Shown here piece by piece: positions 1 through 9,471 of a stretch of 64,000 nt of DNA. Under the pieces are notes generated by a model, which saw only the letters and a program-made list of their open reading frames with translations, was not told where the DNA came from and made no database searches. The position numbers were made by a program, and so were the translations under genes. Every line of letters starts with the position of its first letter. Position 1 is the stretch's first letter. Source of the DNA: Sulfobacillus thermosulfidooxidans DSM 9293. GTDB taxonomy: Bacteria > Bacillota > Sulfobacillia > Sulfobacillales > Sulfobacillaceae. The stretch is taken from contig NZ_FWWY01000001.1 of the NCBI RefSeq assembly GCF_900176145.1, forward strand, positions 62,001 to 126,000, read 5' to 3'.

Positions 1-1040
1 TCCAGCCACGTAGCTAAACGTGGTAAATAACCCGTGTCCTCTAAAATTGCTAAGAGCAAATAAAAGGCCGTTACGAGCGGTAACAACAATGCCACGATAT
101 AAATTAATCCGGCGGAAATCATGCCATATTGCCCCACGAGTAATCTGAAGGGCCATGACTGAGGAGGCACTACTAGCGCTATCACATGTTTCACGATAGG
201 GATCAGCAAAAGCGATGTAAACTGCTCTAAAGTATCCACAACGGTCCCAGCGACAACGATGCCGACGAAATAATAAATCGCGCCCACTACCACACTGGCC
301 GCAACAAATCCTCCCCAAGGACTCAGAAGCAACCGATCCAACCATAAATCGTTTTGACGACGCGACGATGCGGGCGTTAGGACACGAGAAGCAATGTCAT
401 CTGCACGCATCCGGCGGGCTATATAAAGCTCTTCACGCATGCCGGTTTCGGATTTCTGTCCCACTTGGCGTGCTAATTCCTCGTCTTCTTCATGCCATAA
501 TAACGATTGCAGCCCTGTTAGGTGCCATGACGGGGGCGTTTGCCAAGATTTTTCCAGGGCTTTAGGTTGCACTTTCGATTCGATGAGCGAGCGCAACACG
601 CCAAAGTTGGAACCTTTGGTTGCAGAAATCCCTACTACTGGAACGCCCAGAATCTCTTCCAATAGTGCGGTGTTAATGGTGGCTCCCTCTTTTTCAAGCT
701 CGTCCATCATGTTTATGGCTACAATAACGGGTAAACTGGCTTCAACCAGTTGCAGGGTCAAAAACAGATCGCGGGATAAACGGGTCCCGTCAACAACATT
801 CAGGACGATATCGGCCTGTTCTAATGCGGACACTGTCATTTTTTCTTCATCGGATAACCGGCTTAATCCATATACGCCCGGTGTATCGATAATTCGGTCG
901 CTCCCATAAGCCCCTTCAAGAATCTGGACCGTACTGCCTGGAAAATTTGAAACCTCAACATAACGTCCGGTAAGTTTCTGAAATACCAACGACTTCCCGA
1001 CATTGGGATTTCCTACTAATACAATGGTCCGTCCGGGCAT
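1..1040 (-). CDS. feoB: Ferrous iron transport protein B (FeoB), partial
   Basis: The reading frame runs off the left edge, so only about the first 346 residues are present. It begins with ATG at 1040 behind an AGGAGGG ribosome binding site. I translated it by eye. The N-terminus carries a G domain with the P loop GNPNVGKS, the G3 motif DTPGVYG and the G4 motif NMMD, the layout of the FeoB cytosolic GTPase. Further in come hydrophobic segments typical of the start of the FeoB permease core. FeoB imports Fe(II) across the cytoplasmic membrane. No feoA lies directly upstream; a FeoA-like protein is encoded about 4 kb away, at 4891-5124. Confidence 0.93.
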   Translation of the reverse strand, partial: MPGRTIVLVGNPNVGKSLVFQKLTGRYVEVSNFPGSTVQILEGAYGSDRIIDTPGVYGLSRLSDEEKMTVSALEQADIVLNVVDGTRLSRDLFLTLQLVEASLPVIVAINMMDELEKEGATINTALLEEILGVPVVGISATKGSNFGVLRSLIESKVQPKALEKSWQTPPSWHLTGLQSLLWHEEDEELARQVGQKSETGMREELYIARRMRADDIASRVLTPASSRRQNDLWLDRLLLSPWGGFVAASVVVGAIYYFVGIVVAGTVVDTLEQFTSLLLIPIVKHVIALVVPPQSWPFRLLVGQYGMISAGLIYIVALLLPLVTAFYLLLAILEDTGYLPRLATWL

Positions 1041-1142
1041 ATTCCGATCCCTCCTGGGACAAGCTATGCACTTAAAGACAGAAAAAGACCACCGTCAGAA
1101 TAAAGGGGTTCATAATTGGGCAGTCCGAGGAATATCATCCAC

Positions 1143-1484
1143 ATGCGCCATGACCGCAATGTGCCATTGGAATATCTCAAGCAGTTATGGGACCGGGTTC
1201 CCTCAACAGCTGGACGGGATCTCGAGACGATTGACCTGATTTGGCAACGCTCCAGTTATGTGATTCATGCCTGGTCCAACAAACAGCTGGTTGGCACGGC
1301 CCGGGTGATTAGTGATGGCGCATATTTTGCATTCATTTGTGATGTGGTGACAGCACCCCGCTTTGAATTTTTGCGAATCAAACTTATACAGCGAGCGTCC
1401 CGCCCCTTCTTGTATCGCCATTTGACACTATATTGCCAGAGTGATCATGTCGCACGATCTCCGCAAATATTTTTCCGAGTCTAA
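1143..1484 (+). CDS. Small GNAT-like acetyltransferase, possibly decayed at its C-terminus
   Basis: This is a short protein of about 113 residues if started at the ATG at 1143 (an in-frame ATG also lies at 1116). The middle, around LVGTARVISDGAYFAFICDVV, resembles the beta-strand core of GNAT acetyltransferases, where a pattern of 'G-ARVI-DG-YFA-I-DV' precedes the acetyl-CoA loop. The usual (R/Q)-x-x-G-x-(G/A) pyrophosphate loop is absent after this core, and the last segment only loosely recalls the FY-x-x-x-GF ending of the family. It could be a degraded gene. The substrate cannot be deduced. It is divergent from feoB and upstream of an MFS gene on the same strand. Confidence 0.45.
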   Translation: MRHDRNVPLEYLKQLWDRVPSTAGRDLETIDLIWQRSSYVIHAWSNKQLVGTARVISDGAYFAFICDVVTAPRFEFLRIKLIQRASRPFLYRHLTLYCQSDHVARSPQIFFRV

Positions 1485-1549
1485 GCTCTCCCTGAGGGCT
1501 TGTACTATAATGGGACAGAGCACGCTGGAGAACAGGATGGGCATCAAAC

Positions 1550-2788
1550 ATGCGAGCCACGACATTGCGGGATAATTTGCGGCGATCACTATGGCATGGC
1601 GCGTTTTTTACCGCGTCAACCACAATCATTTCGACATTCTTTCCCTTGTATTTTATTGACAGTCTCCATGCGAGTGCCAAACAAGTCGGCTTGTTAAATG
1701 CTTTGCCCGCACTCGGCGCACTGTTGGCCAGCATCCTTTTAACCTTTCGTCTCCCCCAGCTGCCAAGGCTAGTACGCGGCACCACCCGGTCTTTTTTCGT
1801 AACACGTTTATCTTATGTTTTGCTAGCATTGGCACCATGGCTCAGCCCTCATCACGCCGCCGAATTTGCCCTCATCGTATTCACGTTGGCCAACATCCCC
1901 CAAACATGGGGATTAATGGGTTGGCAAACCCTCATCGGTCATCTGATTCCTGCCTCCTTACGGGAGGGATTTTTTAGTCAGCGCAATGTGGTCACAACGT
2001 TAGTCGCACTAGGAGCCAGCCTATTCACAGGTCTCATTACCCAGTTTTTCTCACATGGTTCAACTCGAGCTCTCCAAGTCTTCATCGTCTTGGCAACCGT
2101 TTTAGGCATTTTAGAAGTCATGACCTTAGGCCGTCATCAACTGAAAATCCCATCCACGTCCGCTTCCGTATCCCCCCGCCTGCCATGGCGCACTATCATC
2201 CACAATGGCATCTTCTTACGTTATGCCTTGTTGTCCGCGTTCTTTAACTTTGGGTGGCAGATGTCGTGGCCCTTATTTAACCTCTATCAAATCGGGCAAG
2301 CCCATGCTACGGCATTTTGGCTTGGAATCTTTAGTGTTATGGCATTGGTAAGCCAAGCCATCAGTTTTCCTCTATGGCGGAAATTTGCCCGCCACAAGGG
2401 AGCAATGATCGCCCTCGGATATGCCGCATTGGGATTGGCAACGGTTCCCTGGCTTACCATTTTGACCAAAAATCTTGTGGTGTTAAGCAGCATCAATTTT
2501 GAAGCTGGTCTCTTTTTGAGCGGGGTCAATCTTCTTTTATTTACCGAATTGCAAGCGCATATCCCGGCTCAACACCGGAGCGAATACATTGTCGTATATA
2601 ACATCATCATTGGAGCTATCGCTTTTATGGCCCCTGAGTTCGGGATTTGGGCATTATCCCGAACCAATATTATCGCCACAATGCAGATATCAGCATTGTG
2701 GCGAGCAGTAGGTGGTGCAGCATTTCTTGTAACCGGAGCCGCTATTGAAAAAGCCTGGGTAAAGCATGCTAGGCAAATCTCCCGGTAA
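1550..2788 (+). CDS. Major facilitator superfamily transporter
   Basis: This 412-residue protein has about twelve hydrophobic segments separated by short loops, the size and pattern of MFS carriers. The N-terminal half is preceded by a basic stretch (RDNLRRSLWHG), and a longer polar linker near residues 185-205 separates the two six-helix bundles. No substrate-specific motif was recognised, so the cargo is unknown. It stands alone on the plus strand and converges with the FadF-like gene, 34 bases away. The ATG at 1550 is used; the upstream region has a modest purine-rich site. An annotation beyond 'MFS transporter' is not justified. Confidence 0.8.
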   Translation: MRATTLRDNLRRSLWHGAFFTASTTIISTFFPLYFIDSLHASAKQVGLLNALPALGALLASILLTFRLPQLPRLVRGTTRSFFVTRLSYVLLALAPWLSPHHAAEFALIVFTLANIPQTWGLMGWQTLIGHLIPASLREGFFSQRNVVTTLVALGASLFTGLITQFFSHGSTRALQVFIVLATVLGILEVMTLGRHQLKIPSTSASVSPRLPWRTIIHNGIFLRYALLSAFFNFGWQMSWPLFNLYQIGQAHATAFWLGIFSVMALVSQAISFPLWRKFARHKGAMIALGYAALGLATVPWLTILTKNLVVLSSINFEAGLFLSGVNLLLFTELQAHIPAQHRSEYIVVYNIIIGAIAFMAPEFGIWALSRTNIIATMQISALWRAVGGAAFLVTGAAIEKAWVKHARQISR

Positions 2789-2822
2789 TGCACGCCTACC
2801 CAATAGTTCATGTCACGCCATT

Positions 2823-4814
2823 TTATTTCACGATCGGTAATATGGCATCAGCTAGAATTTCTGAAAAATCCCGAACCTTAACGTCTTGTTCTTGGCCCAG
2901 AGATTGCACGCCATCTCTGATCATCGTCAAGCAAAAAGGGCAAGCGGTTGCAATAGTCGTTGCGCCCGTATTTAAGGCTTGTTGTGCCCGGTTTTGGTTA
3001 ATTCGTTGACCTTCCCGTTCCTCGAGCCACATACGGCCTCCCCCCGCCCCACAACAGAAACTTCTGTCACGCGAACGTTCCATCTCTTTTAACTGGACAC
3101 CGGGTACCGATTGCAAAATGTCGCGGGGTGCGTCATAAATATCGTTGTACCGCCCCAAATAGCAGGAATCATGATAGGTTAACGTTTCATCCAATTCCTT
3201 TACCGGCGTTAACTTTCCGTCGGCTATCAACTCAGCTAAATACTCAGCATGATGTTTAACCGTATAGTGCCCTCCAAAATCTGGATATTCGTTTTTAATG
3301 GTATTATAGCAGTGAGGGCACGTGGTCAAGATAATTTCCGGATCGGCAGCGTTTAATGTCTCTACATTTTCTGTCGCCAAACTCTGGTACAAATATTCAT
3401 TGCCTAAACGCCGAGCTGAATCCCCTGTGCATTTTTCCAATGCCCCCAGAACTCCCACATCGACCCCAGCTTTTTTCAACAATGTCACTGTAGCCTCTGC
3501 CACTTTTTTGGCCCGGTCATCATAGGTTGCAGCACAGCCCATCCAATACAGAACCTTCGGTTTGTCTCCTCGGCTTACATCTTTGATTCCCATCGCTTCA
3601 GCAAATTGTTGACGCGCGTCGACACCCAATCCCCATGGATTGCCCTGGTTTTCCATATTGCGGAAGACATTTTGGGCTTCATTAGGCATTTCCCCCTGCG
3701 TCAGCACCAGATGACGGCGCATCCCCACAATTTTGACCACATGTTCATCATAGACGGGACAAACTTCAACACAGGCACTACACGTTGTGCATGCCCAGAG
3801 ATCTTGTTCAGGAATCACTTCCCCTGCCAAGGGAACTTCTAGGAGTGCTTGTTGTTCCGGAGTGCGACTAGCCGCAGCCTCGTTTAAGATTGGCCCTACC
3901 AATTCTAACTGTTTGCGTAATGTCACAATAATATTTTTCGGCGATAGGGTTTTCCCTGTTTGATTCGCAGGACACACGGCGGTACATCGTCCACATTGAA
4001 CGCATGCATAGGTGTCTAATAGATCTTTCCATGTCAAATCCGCAACTTGTCCAATGCCATAGCTTTCCACCGTATCATCGTCAAAATTTAACGCGGGTAA
4101 ATGTCCCTTGTTGTCAAGATTCCGGAAATAAATATTAAAAGGGGCGACAAACAAGTGAAAATGTTTGGAGTAGGGCAGATAAACTAAAAATCCCAAAAGG
4201 CCCAAAGCATTCACCCATATGGACATTTGAAGGCCTCTTTGATCAAAACCATGACCAAAATGATGGAGCCAAGAACCGATAACACTCCCTAAGGGTGCCC
4301 AAAACATATGAGGATTTAAAGCCCATTGAAAACTTTCAATGCTTAATTGGGCGAGAATAATTAACGCAATCAATCCAAGGACCAAGCCCGCATCCCAATT
4401 TCTTACCAAGCGGGGCGTCTTGGCCACATACCGTTTGTAGGCGGCCATCATAACGGCAATCAATACAAACAGCGCGGTAATATCAAAAGCGGTATCAAGA
4501 ATAGTTCCGATAAGGCCAGTGGGAATGGGAATCACAGGAAATAACCCATTAAGAAAAAAAATCACCGTTTGGATTGATACAATAAAAAATCCCCAAAACA
4601 TCATCACATGCATCATGCCAGAAAACCGTTCCTGTAACACCCGATGTTGTCCGAAGACCTCTTTCCAAACACCTTGCCACCGGATGCCAGGCTGATCAAA
4701 ACGGTTAAGGGGTTGTCCTATCTGGACTAGTTCCCATTTTTCTGTTACCAAAAGCCCGAACCATAAGATGGCTAAAAGAACCACGATGATAAATGCCAAA
4801 TGATTCAATGACAT
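2823..4814 (-). CDS. FadF-like membrane iron-sulfur oxidoreductase (heterodisulfide-reductase-related)
   Basis: About 663 residues. The N-terminal third has several membrane segments (NarI-like cytochrome/quinone module, roughly residues 5-215). It is followed by two 4Fe-4S ferredoxin motifs, CVQCGRCTAVCP and CTTCSACVEVCP (about 270-375), and then two CCG domains with HDSCYLGR and CCGAGGGRMW, as in HdrD/GlpC/FadF proteins. In Bacillus, FadF (YwjF) is associated with acyl-CoA dehydrogenase/ETF electron transfer to the quinone pool; that role is inferred here. A menaquinone pathway and an acyl-CoA dehydrogenase are both encoded in this window. ATG at 4814 has AGGAGG seven bases upstream and is preferred over the GTG at 4817. 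It follows feoA after about 75 bases. Confidence 0.85.
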   Translation of the reverse strand: MSLNHLAFIIVVLLAILWFGLLVTEKWELVQIGQPLNRFDQPGIRWQGVWKEVFGQHRVLQERFSGMMHVMMFWGFFIVSIQTVIFFLNGLFPVIPIPTGLIGTILDTAFDITALFVLIAVMMAAYKRYVAKTPRLVRNWDAGLVLGLIALIILAQLSIESFQWALNPHMFWAPLGSVIGSWLHHFGHGFDQRGLQMSIWVNALGLLGFLVYLPYSKHFHLFVAPFNIYFRNLDNKGHLPALNFDDDTVESYGIGQVADLTWKDLLDTYACVQCGRCTAVCPANQTGKTLSPKNIIVTLRKQLELVGPILNEAAASRTPEQQALLEVPLAGEVIPEQDLWACTTCSACVEVCPVYDEHVVKIVGMRRHLVLTQGEMPNEAQNVFRNMENQGNPWGLGVDARQQFAEAMGIKDVSRGDKPKVLYWMGCAATYDDRAKKVAEATVTLLKKAGVDVGVLGALEKCTGDSARRLGNEYLYQSLATENVETLNAADPEIILTTCPHCYNTIKNEYPDFGGHYTVKHHAEYLAELIADGKLTPVKELDETLTYHDSCYLGRYNDIYDAPRDILQSVPGVQLKEMERSRDRSFCCGAGGGRMWLEEREGQRINQNRAQQALNTGATTIATACPFCLTMIRDGVQSLGQEQDVKVRDFSEILADAILPIVK

Positions 4815-4890
4815 CACAAAGCCTCCTCTACCGACGAGGTATCCACGGATTATTTTATCATGACATCAAATATTGTTGTATACAAATATT

Positions 4891-5124
4891 TTATGATTGC
4901 CTCTCGTCGGATGGAGTGACAAGAATATTCTTGGCAAGTTCATAACCTACTGCAATGGTTCGTCCCTGGTAGTTCAGCACAACAGGCCCATGGGGTAGTT
5001 TTTGAACAACACGAACCTGTGCCCCAGGTCCTAATCCCAACCGGATAGCTTGCATGCGGCTATATGCCAAAGAGATCTGTTCAATTTTCACCAGAGTAGT
5101 GATGTCTGCCTCTAAAAGCGTCAC
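4891..5124 (-). CDS. feoA: FeoA-domain protein
   Basis: This 77-residue protein has the SH3-like FeoA fold signature: an AYSRMQAIRLGLGPGAQVRVVQKLP core followed by GPVVLNYQGRTIAVGYELAKNILV. FeoA proteins assist FeoB or act as small regulatory domains, as in DtxR-type regulators. The start ATG overlaps the tatC stop codon (ATGA), so the two are translationally coupled. The link to Tat export is unusual, because the feoB gene sits 4 kb away in another transcription unit. It is possible that it serves that FeoB, or acts as a stand-alone regulator; the sequence does not decide. Confidence 0.85.
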   Translation of the reverse strand: MTLLEADITTLVKIEQISLAYSRMQAIRLGLGPGAQVRVVQKLPHGPVVLNYQGRTIAVGYELAKNILVTPSDERQS

Positions 5125-5879
5125 AAGGAACCCTCCGAATTATTTGACGGACCGCTCGAAGGTTCCTCACTCACTACAGGAGCTTTATAGGTAAAACGAG
5201 CAACTAGTGCGGAAATTTCATAGACTAAATAAATAGGTAAAGCCATGAGTGTCATGGACAGGGCATCGGGCGGTGCCAAGATAGCAGCAATAAAAAAAGA
5301 CAAGAGAATCGCATAACGCCTGTAGCGCGAAAACATAATGGGTTGCACAAGCCCTAAATGCGACATAACTCCCGAGATTAATGGGAGTTCCGCCACTATC
5401 CCAAAAGGAACAGATAAATCAATAATAAAACTAAGCAAACTTCCCAGTCTCCACATCGGCTCAATACCCTGACCGGTAAAGGACAGCATCACATGCAACA
5501 CAATAGGCACGAACACAAAATATCCGACGGCGGTACCAATGAGAAATAATGCCAGTCCCGGCCCCACAATAACCCCCACCACTCGACGTTCAACCTGGGT
5601 TAGACCTGGCAAAATAAACGCCGCAATTTCATACAAGATAATCGGCGATGTGAGAATGAGTGACATGGCCAAATCAAGCTTGATCAAAGCAAAAAAAGCT
5701 TCGGTCACCCCGGTGACAATAACGTGATGCACCGGAGTGTGACGAATGATCCAATGCAACAGAGGCCGGGTATAAAAAAAACCTACTAAAAAGACAACCG
5801 CAACCGCTCCCAAAATCACGAAGAGTCGGTTGCGTAATTCCGTCAAATGTTCTGTCAAGGTCATTTGCTTGTCGTCCAT
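5121..5879 (-). CDS. tatC: Twin-arginine translocase subunit TatC
   Basis: About 252 residues with six hydrophobic segments. The N-terminal cytosolic stretch (MTLTEHLTELRNRLFVILGAV) matches the conserved HL-ELR-R motif that binds the twin-arginine signal. The interior FILPGLTQVERR region matches the TatC first cytosolic loop. TatC is the receptor of the Tat pathway, which exports folded, often cofactor-bearing proteins. The ATG at 5879 is preferred because GGGGAG lies five to six bases upstream. It is followed by feoA with a four-base overlap and preceded by a two-component regulator 31 bases away. The matching TatA is encoded far off, at 56155. Confidence 0.94.
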   Translation of the reverse strand: MDDKQMTLTEHLTELRNRLFVILGAVAVVFLVGFFYTRPLLHWIIRHTPVHHVIVTGVTEAFFALIKLDLAMSLILTSPIILYEIAAFILPGLTQVERRVVGVIVGPGLALFLIGTAVGYFVFVPIVLHVMLSFTGQGIEPMWRLGSLLSFIIDLSVPFGIVAELPLISGVMSHLGLVQPIMFSRYRRYAILLSFFIAAILAPPDALSMTLMALPIYLVYEISALVARFTYKAPVVSEEPSSGPSNNSEGSL

Positions 5880-5909
5880 AGACACTCCCCTACTGCAATA
5901 CCACCAGCA

Positions 5910-6557
5910 CTAGTGAGGATCAACAAGTCCTCGACGAATAGCATAGGCTGCTGCTTGCACACGGTTTTCAAAGTGTAACTTCTGCAAAATATTCCGCAGA
6001 TGGTTTTTCACGGTGTTCTCCGAGATAAATAAGCGTGCAGCAATGTCTCGGTTAGAGAAACCTTCTCCAACCAGTTTGAGCACTTCGAGTTCCCGTCCCG
6101 TTAACTGCGTTTGTTGTCGTTCCACGTCATGTGTAGAGAACGCTCGAATGATCTTCAAGGCCACATCGCCCGATATAGACGCTTCCCCCCGAATTTGAGC
6201 GGAAAGTTCTTCCAGGAATTGTTCTGGATCGAGGTGTTTTAAGAGATAGCCTTGGGCTCCCGCCTTGACCGCCTCAAACAATAAATCGTTTTCGTCGCTC
6301 GCAGTTAAAACCACAATCTTTACATAGGGCATCTGCTCTTTGATAATCCGAGTCGCTTCAAGCCCTCCGCCACCAGGCATATTGATATCCATTAAAATCA
6401 AATCCGGCATGAGTTCTTCGGCAAGGCGCACCGCCTCCTCGCCCGTCTCTGCTTCCCCTACCACTTCCATGTCAGGACGACTCGCTAATAATGATGCCAT
6501 GCCGGAGCGAAACAGCGCATGATCATCCACTAACATAATTCTTGCCTTTTCCAACAA
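5910..6557 (-). CDS. NarL/LuxR-family response regulator (DegU-like)
   Basis: A two-domain response regulator of about 216 residues. The receiver domain has the acidic pocket in IMLVDDH, the phosphoacceptor aspartate in LILMDINMPGG, and a conserved K in the GAQGYLLK segment. The C-terminal LuxR helix-turn-helix reads LTGRELEVLKLVGEGFSNRDIA followed by ISENTVKNHLRNIL. The start is set at one of two adjacent TTG codons (6557 or 6554), because a strong GGGGGAGAGG site lies just upstream; an ATG at 6581 has no good site. The gene overlaps the end of the sensor kinase, so the pair is coupled. Targets are unknown, but tatC-feoA-fadF directly downstream may be co-transcribed. Confidence 0.92.
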   Translation of the reverse strand: MLEKARIMLVDDHALFRSGMASLLASRPDMEVVGEAETGEEAVRLAEELMPDLILMDINMPGGGGLEATRIIKEQMPYVKIVVLTASDENDLLFEAVKAGAQGYLLKHLDPEQFLEELSAQIRGEASISGDVALKIIRAFSTHDVERQQTQLTGRELEVLKLVGEGFSNRDIAARLFISENTVKNHLRNILQKLHFENRVQAAAYAIRRGLVDPH

Positions 6558-7434
6558 CCTCTCCCCCTTTATCCCCATCAATCTGATAGGTAATCGTCAC
6601 CACGGTTCCCTGACCGGGCTGTGAATGGATCGACACTCGTCCTCCAAAAGTCTGGGCCCTTTCTTGCATTATCCCCAAACCAAAATGATGATTGGGCGGA
6701 GTCGTTCCCATAACAAAGCCTTTACCATCATCAATCACTTTTAATTCTACGATATCATCATGAATTGCTGCGGTAATTTTTACATGTTTGGCTTCGGCGT
6801 GCTTTCGCACATTCGCAAGGGATTCTTGAATAATCCGTAAAATTTGCACGGAAGCCATATCATTCCACGGTACGCCATCATTAGGTAAAGCTTCGACTTC
6901 CACGGCAACTTTTGTTCCTTCTTGGAAATCATTAGCCAACGTTCGAACCGCCGTCCAAAATCCTTCTTCCAGCCGTTTTCCCGCACGCAAGTCATATAAC
7001 GATTGTCGTACTTCGGAATAGGATTTATTCACGGCACAACGAATATCGTCCAATTCTTTTCGCAGCTCGTCCAACCGCATGCCATCTAAAAGCGTTTTTG
7101 CTTGATAAACTTTTAAATTAATAACAGCCAACGTTTGTGCAAGCCCATCGTGCATTTCGCGTGCTAGACGCTCTCGTTCTTGAAGCGCAAGCATAGCATC
7201 TTGATACTCACGACGTTCATTTTCCATTTTTTCAATCACGTCAAAAACATACGACGAAAATCCAGCGGCTCCGACCAACGTGACGGCAACCGCCACCAGA
7301 CTGACACTTGCGGGAGGCAAAATGCGTCTCAAGTAATAAAACCGCACGGTTTCGGCAACGGCGACAAAGAGGGTGGGACCGATGGTCGTCAATAACTTAA
7401 GCCGACGATAACGTCGACGGTCATCGTAGTCCAT
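6523..7434 (-). CDS. NarX/DegS-type sensor histidine kinase
   Basis: About 303 residues. Two hydrophobic segments near the N-terminus (about residues 15-65) anchor it in the membrane with almost no extracellular loop, so it probably senses a membrane or cytosolic cue. A short coiled coil leads to the HisKA_3 phosphoacceptor box REMHDGLAQTLA. The GHKL ATPase domain follows, with N-box region ESLANVRKHAEAK, the VIDDGKGF motif and GLGIMQERA. ATG at 7434 is chosen, as AGGAGGGGGAAG lies just before it; an upstream ATG at 7491 is weaker. It is the first gene of the run with the response regulator, tatC, feoA and fadF-like. Confidence 0.92.
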   Translation of the reverse strand: MDYDDRRRYRRLKLLTTIGPTLFVAVAETVRFYYLRRILPPASVSLVAVAVTLVGAAGFSSYVFDVIEKMENERREYQDAMLALQERERLAREMHDGLAQTLAVINLKVYQAKTLLDGMRLDELRKELDDIRCAVNKSYSEVRQSLYDLRAGKRLEEGFWTAVRTLANDFQEGTKVAVEVEALPNDGVPWNDMASVQILRIIQESLANVRKHAEAKHVKITAAIHDDIVELKVIDDGKGFVMGTTPPNHHFGLGIMQERAQTFGGRVSIHSQPGQGTVVTITYQIDGDKGGEVVGKGKNYVSG

Positions 7435-7560
7435 CACTTCCCCCTCCTGCCGCTTATATCGGAACAAACTCCTCATATATTTTACCTGCACATGTGAACT
7501 GGGGCAAAGAAAAAATTGTTATATCACGAAATCCTCATGCATCATCGCCACTAGTTGCCC

Positions 7561-8400
7561 TTAATCGTCTGCCATATGACCATTAGTCCAAAAATAGCGG
7601 CATTCATGAATGACCCGTTGAGGTTGGTCTAAAACGGCCAGGTGCCCACAGCGCGGTAACGCTTTCACCTCACTACCTTTAATCAATTTTTGGACTTCAT
7701 CAGCTTCTGCTGGCGGTGTCCGGGTATCTTCCACACCCACCATCACCAATGTCGGAACCGCAATTTGCCGGTACACCTCTTCATTGCGTACCGTATAAAT
7801 TGCTTGCATCGCTTGCAGATATTTCTCTTTGTCAACTTCACCCATTTCTAGAACCAGATTTTCTTTGACTTCGGGCAACGCATACACAGTTAACGTATTA
7901 TCAGCATAATTCTGAGCAAATTCCCGCATCGTCATGTGCTCCAACTGCTGACGCCTCGCGGCAATCTCTTGTTCTCCGTGAGAAAAGCCGCGAGTTGCCC
8001 CAATAAGCGTTAAAGAGCGCACAAGTTGACCAGGGTTAACAGCGGCGACGCGGCTCATCACCCATGTTCCCAACGAAACACCTAAAAGATGGGCCGGTTT
8101 ATTAATATCCCGTAAAATGTCGATCGTGTCGCCGACCCAATCTTCTAGTGTCGGATAAAAGTGCCCATTATCTCCCACTCCACGGGGATCCCACAGCACA
8201 ACTGTATATTCCCGAGATAACGCGGGACGGATGCGATGAAATAAGAATTGTCCTAACCCCAAACTGGGGTGACACAACACCGCCTCAGGTCCCTCACCAT
8301 ACATGTGGTAGGTAATTCCTCGAACTGTTTGCATTTCCCACCATCCTTCGGGCATTCTCTTCTTCTTTGCGTTACGTGTGTTAGTGCTAAAATACGCCAT
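7561..8400 (-). CDS. Alpha/beta hydrolase
   Basis: This is an alpha/beta-hydrolase fold protein of up to 279 residues. The nucleophile elbow is GVSLG (serine near residue 108), the oxyanion region is CHPSLGLGQF, the acid is in GVEDTRTPPAEA, and the histidine is in RCGHLAVLDQP, giving a complete catalytic triad. Substrate is unknown; the family includes esterases, lactonases and MenH/BioH-like enzymes. The start is uncertain: an ATG at 8334 (MQTVRG) has an AAGGA site and would give the usual family N-terminus, while 8400 is the longest form. It stands alone between the sensor kinase operon and a gene-poor stretch. Confidence 0.8.
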   Translation of the reverse strand: MAYFSTNTRNAKKKRMPEGWWEMQTVRGITYHMYGEGPEAVLCHPSLGLGQFLFHRIRPALSREYTVVLWDPRGVGDNGHFYPTLEDWVGDTIDILRDINKPAHLLGVSLGTWVMSRVAAVNPGQLVRSLTLIGATRGFSHGEQEIAARRQQLEHMTMREFAQNYADNTLTVYALPEVKENLVLEMGEVDKEKYLQAMQAIYTVRNEEVYRQIAVPTLVMVGVEDTRTPPAEADEVQKLIKGSEVKALPRCGHLAVLDQPQRVIHECRYFWTNGHMADD

Positions 8401-9021
8401 GCTAACGGATAATCTTCAAGTGGTCAATCGGCAAAGATGAGTTGACCGTCCCACCCCAATGCATGGTCACCTTGAATTATGGATAGCGATAAGAATTTAT
8501 GTTTGCTTAAGACCGGATATCAAAAACATCCTAAGGCAACTCACGCATCACCGAATAAGCGAACAATGGAGATTTGGAAACGCTGTCATCTTGTGAGCGA
8601 TGTTCTATACAATGGGTCAATTTCGCATGAAAAGCGAGAATTGCGCTTATTCATTGGCTATGAATACCAGCATGTAATCGATTCACCCAACAGAACACGC
8701 CCTGTCCCCATTCGGCATTACGAATATAGCTCACCATATTTAGACTTGTGAATAGTCGCTCGGGATGATGTAGAGCCACAAGCAACCATAGGAAATAGAT
8801 CCGAATTCTTTGTACCCTCTCGCCTTGAAATCTCATAATGAGCCCTGGCCCCATCTTGATCTTTCCCTTTTTCCAGTGATTCACGATGGCCAATAGAACA
8901 TCTCGAGTCACGCCGAAAGGGGAGGTCCCGCCTTGGATGACAAAAGTCGGCCATTATGCTTTGTTGAGCCGTTCACGATATGCTACTCATGAAACCCACT
9001 AGACGCCTCCCGTTCTCAATC
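8401..9021 (-). other. Gene-poor stretch of about 620 bases
   Basis: I see no gene I can support here. Open frames of 80-90 codons exist on both strands (for example 8479-8751 plus and 8651-8911 minus), but they overlap one another, lack good ribosome binding sites and resemble nothing I recognise. The stretch may hold decayed coding sequence. Confidence 0.4.
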
Positions 9022-9471
9022 TTAATGAGGCATTTTCCGAGCCCTTTTCGCTATCGCATTAAAAAATTGCCCTAAAATGACATTCCCGGCACCGGATAGG
9101 ACTTTTTGCGTAAGAGAATTGGATTGGTCACCAAAAATTCCTTCTCCTTGATAGTGTAAATCTGTTTGTCCTTCATGACTACTAGTCAACGTCACATCTA
9201 AAGACATAAAGATATCCCCGTTGGGTCCTTGCCCTTCTAGAAGCAGATGATAACGGTGAGGAACAACCACCTGATCTAAACGCATTTCACCTCGGTATTG
9301 TCCTTTAAAACCCGGAATCCCTAATTCCATTTCCACAGCATAAATACCTGGGGATTGTTCCTGCATAGTTTTTAAACCAGGCATGCTGTCAATTAATACG
9401 GCCGGATCCATGAGCAAAGGAAAGACCCTATTAGGTGGCGCATCAATGATTTTATGGGCATCAAATTGCAT
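9022..9471 (-). CDS. CoxG-like SRPBCC-family protein
   Basis: This 149-residue protein has the SRPBCC (START-like) helix-grip pattern typical of CoxG: an N-terminal 'I-APPNRVFPLLMDPAVLIDSMPGLK' segment, a central beta-rich part with GQYRGEMRLDQV and ending in a long helix (LTQKVLSGAGNVILGQFFNAIAKRA). In carboxydotrophs, CoxG helps to mature or anchor CO dehydrogenase. No cox structural genes occur in this window, so that function cannot be assumed; many CoxG-like proteins are lone lipid- or ligand-binding proteins. ATG at 9471 is preceded by GGAGGGGAG. Confidence 0.75.
   Translation of the reverse strand: MQFDAHKIIDAPPNRVFPLLMDPAVLIDSMPGLKTMQEQSPGIYAVEMELGIPGFKGQYRGEMRLDQVVVPHRYHLLLEGQGPNGDIFMSLDVTLTSSHEGQTDLHYQGEGIFGDQSNSLTQKVLSGAGNVILGQFFNAIAKRARKMPH

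Noticed and set aside
8479..8954. Open frames in the gap between the hydrolase and CoxG-like gene
   Set aside because: They overlap on opposite strands, have no clear ribosome site and no recognisable content.
9022..9471. CO dehydrogenase operon
   Set aside because: Only a CoxG-like protein is present; no large, medium or small subunit genes occur nearby.
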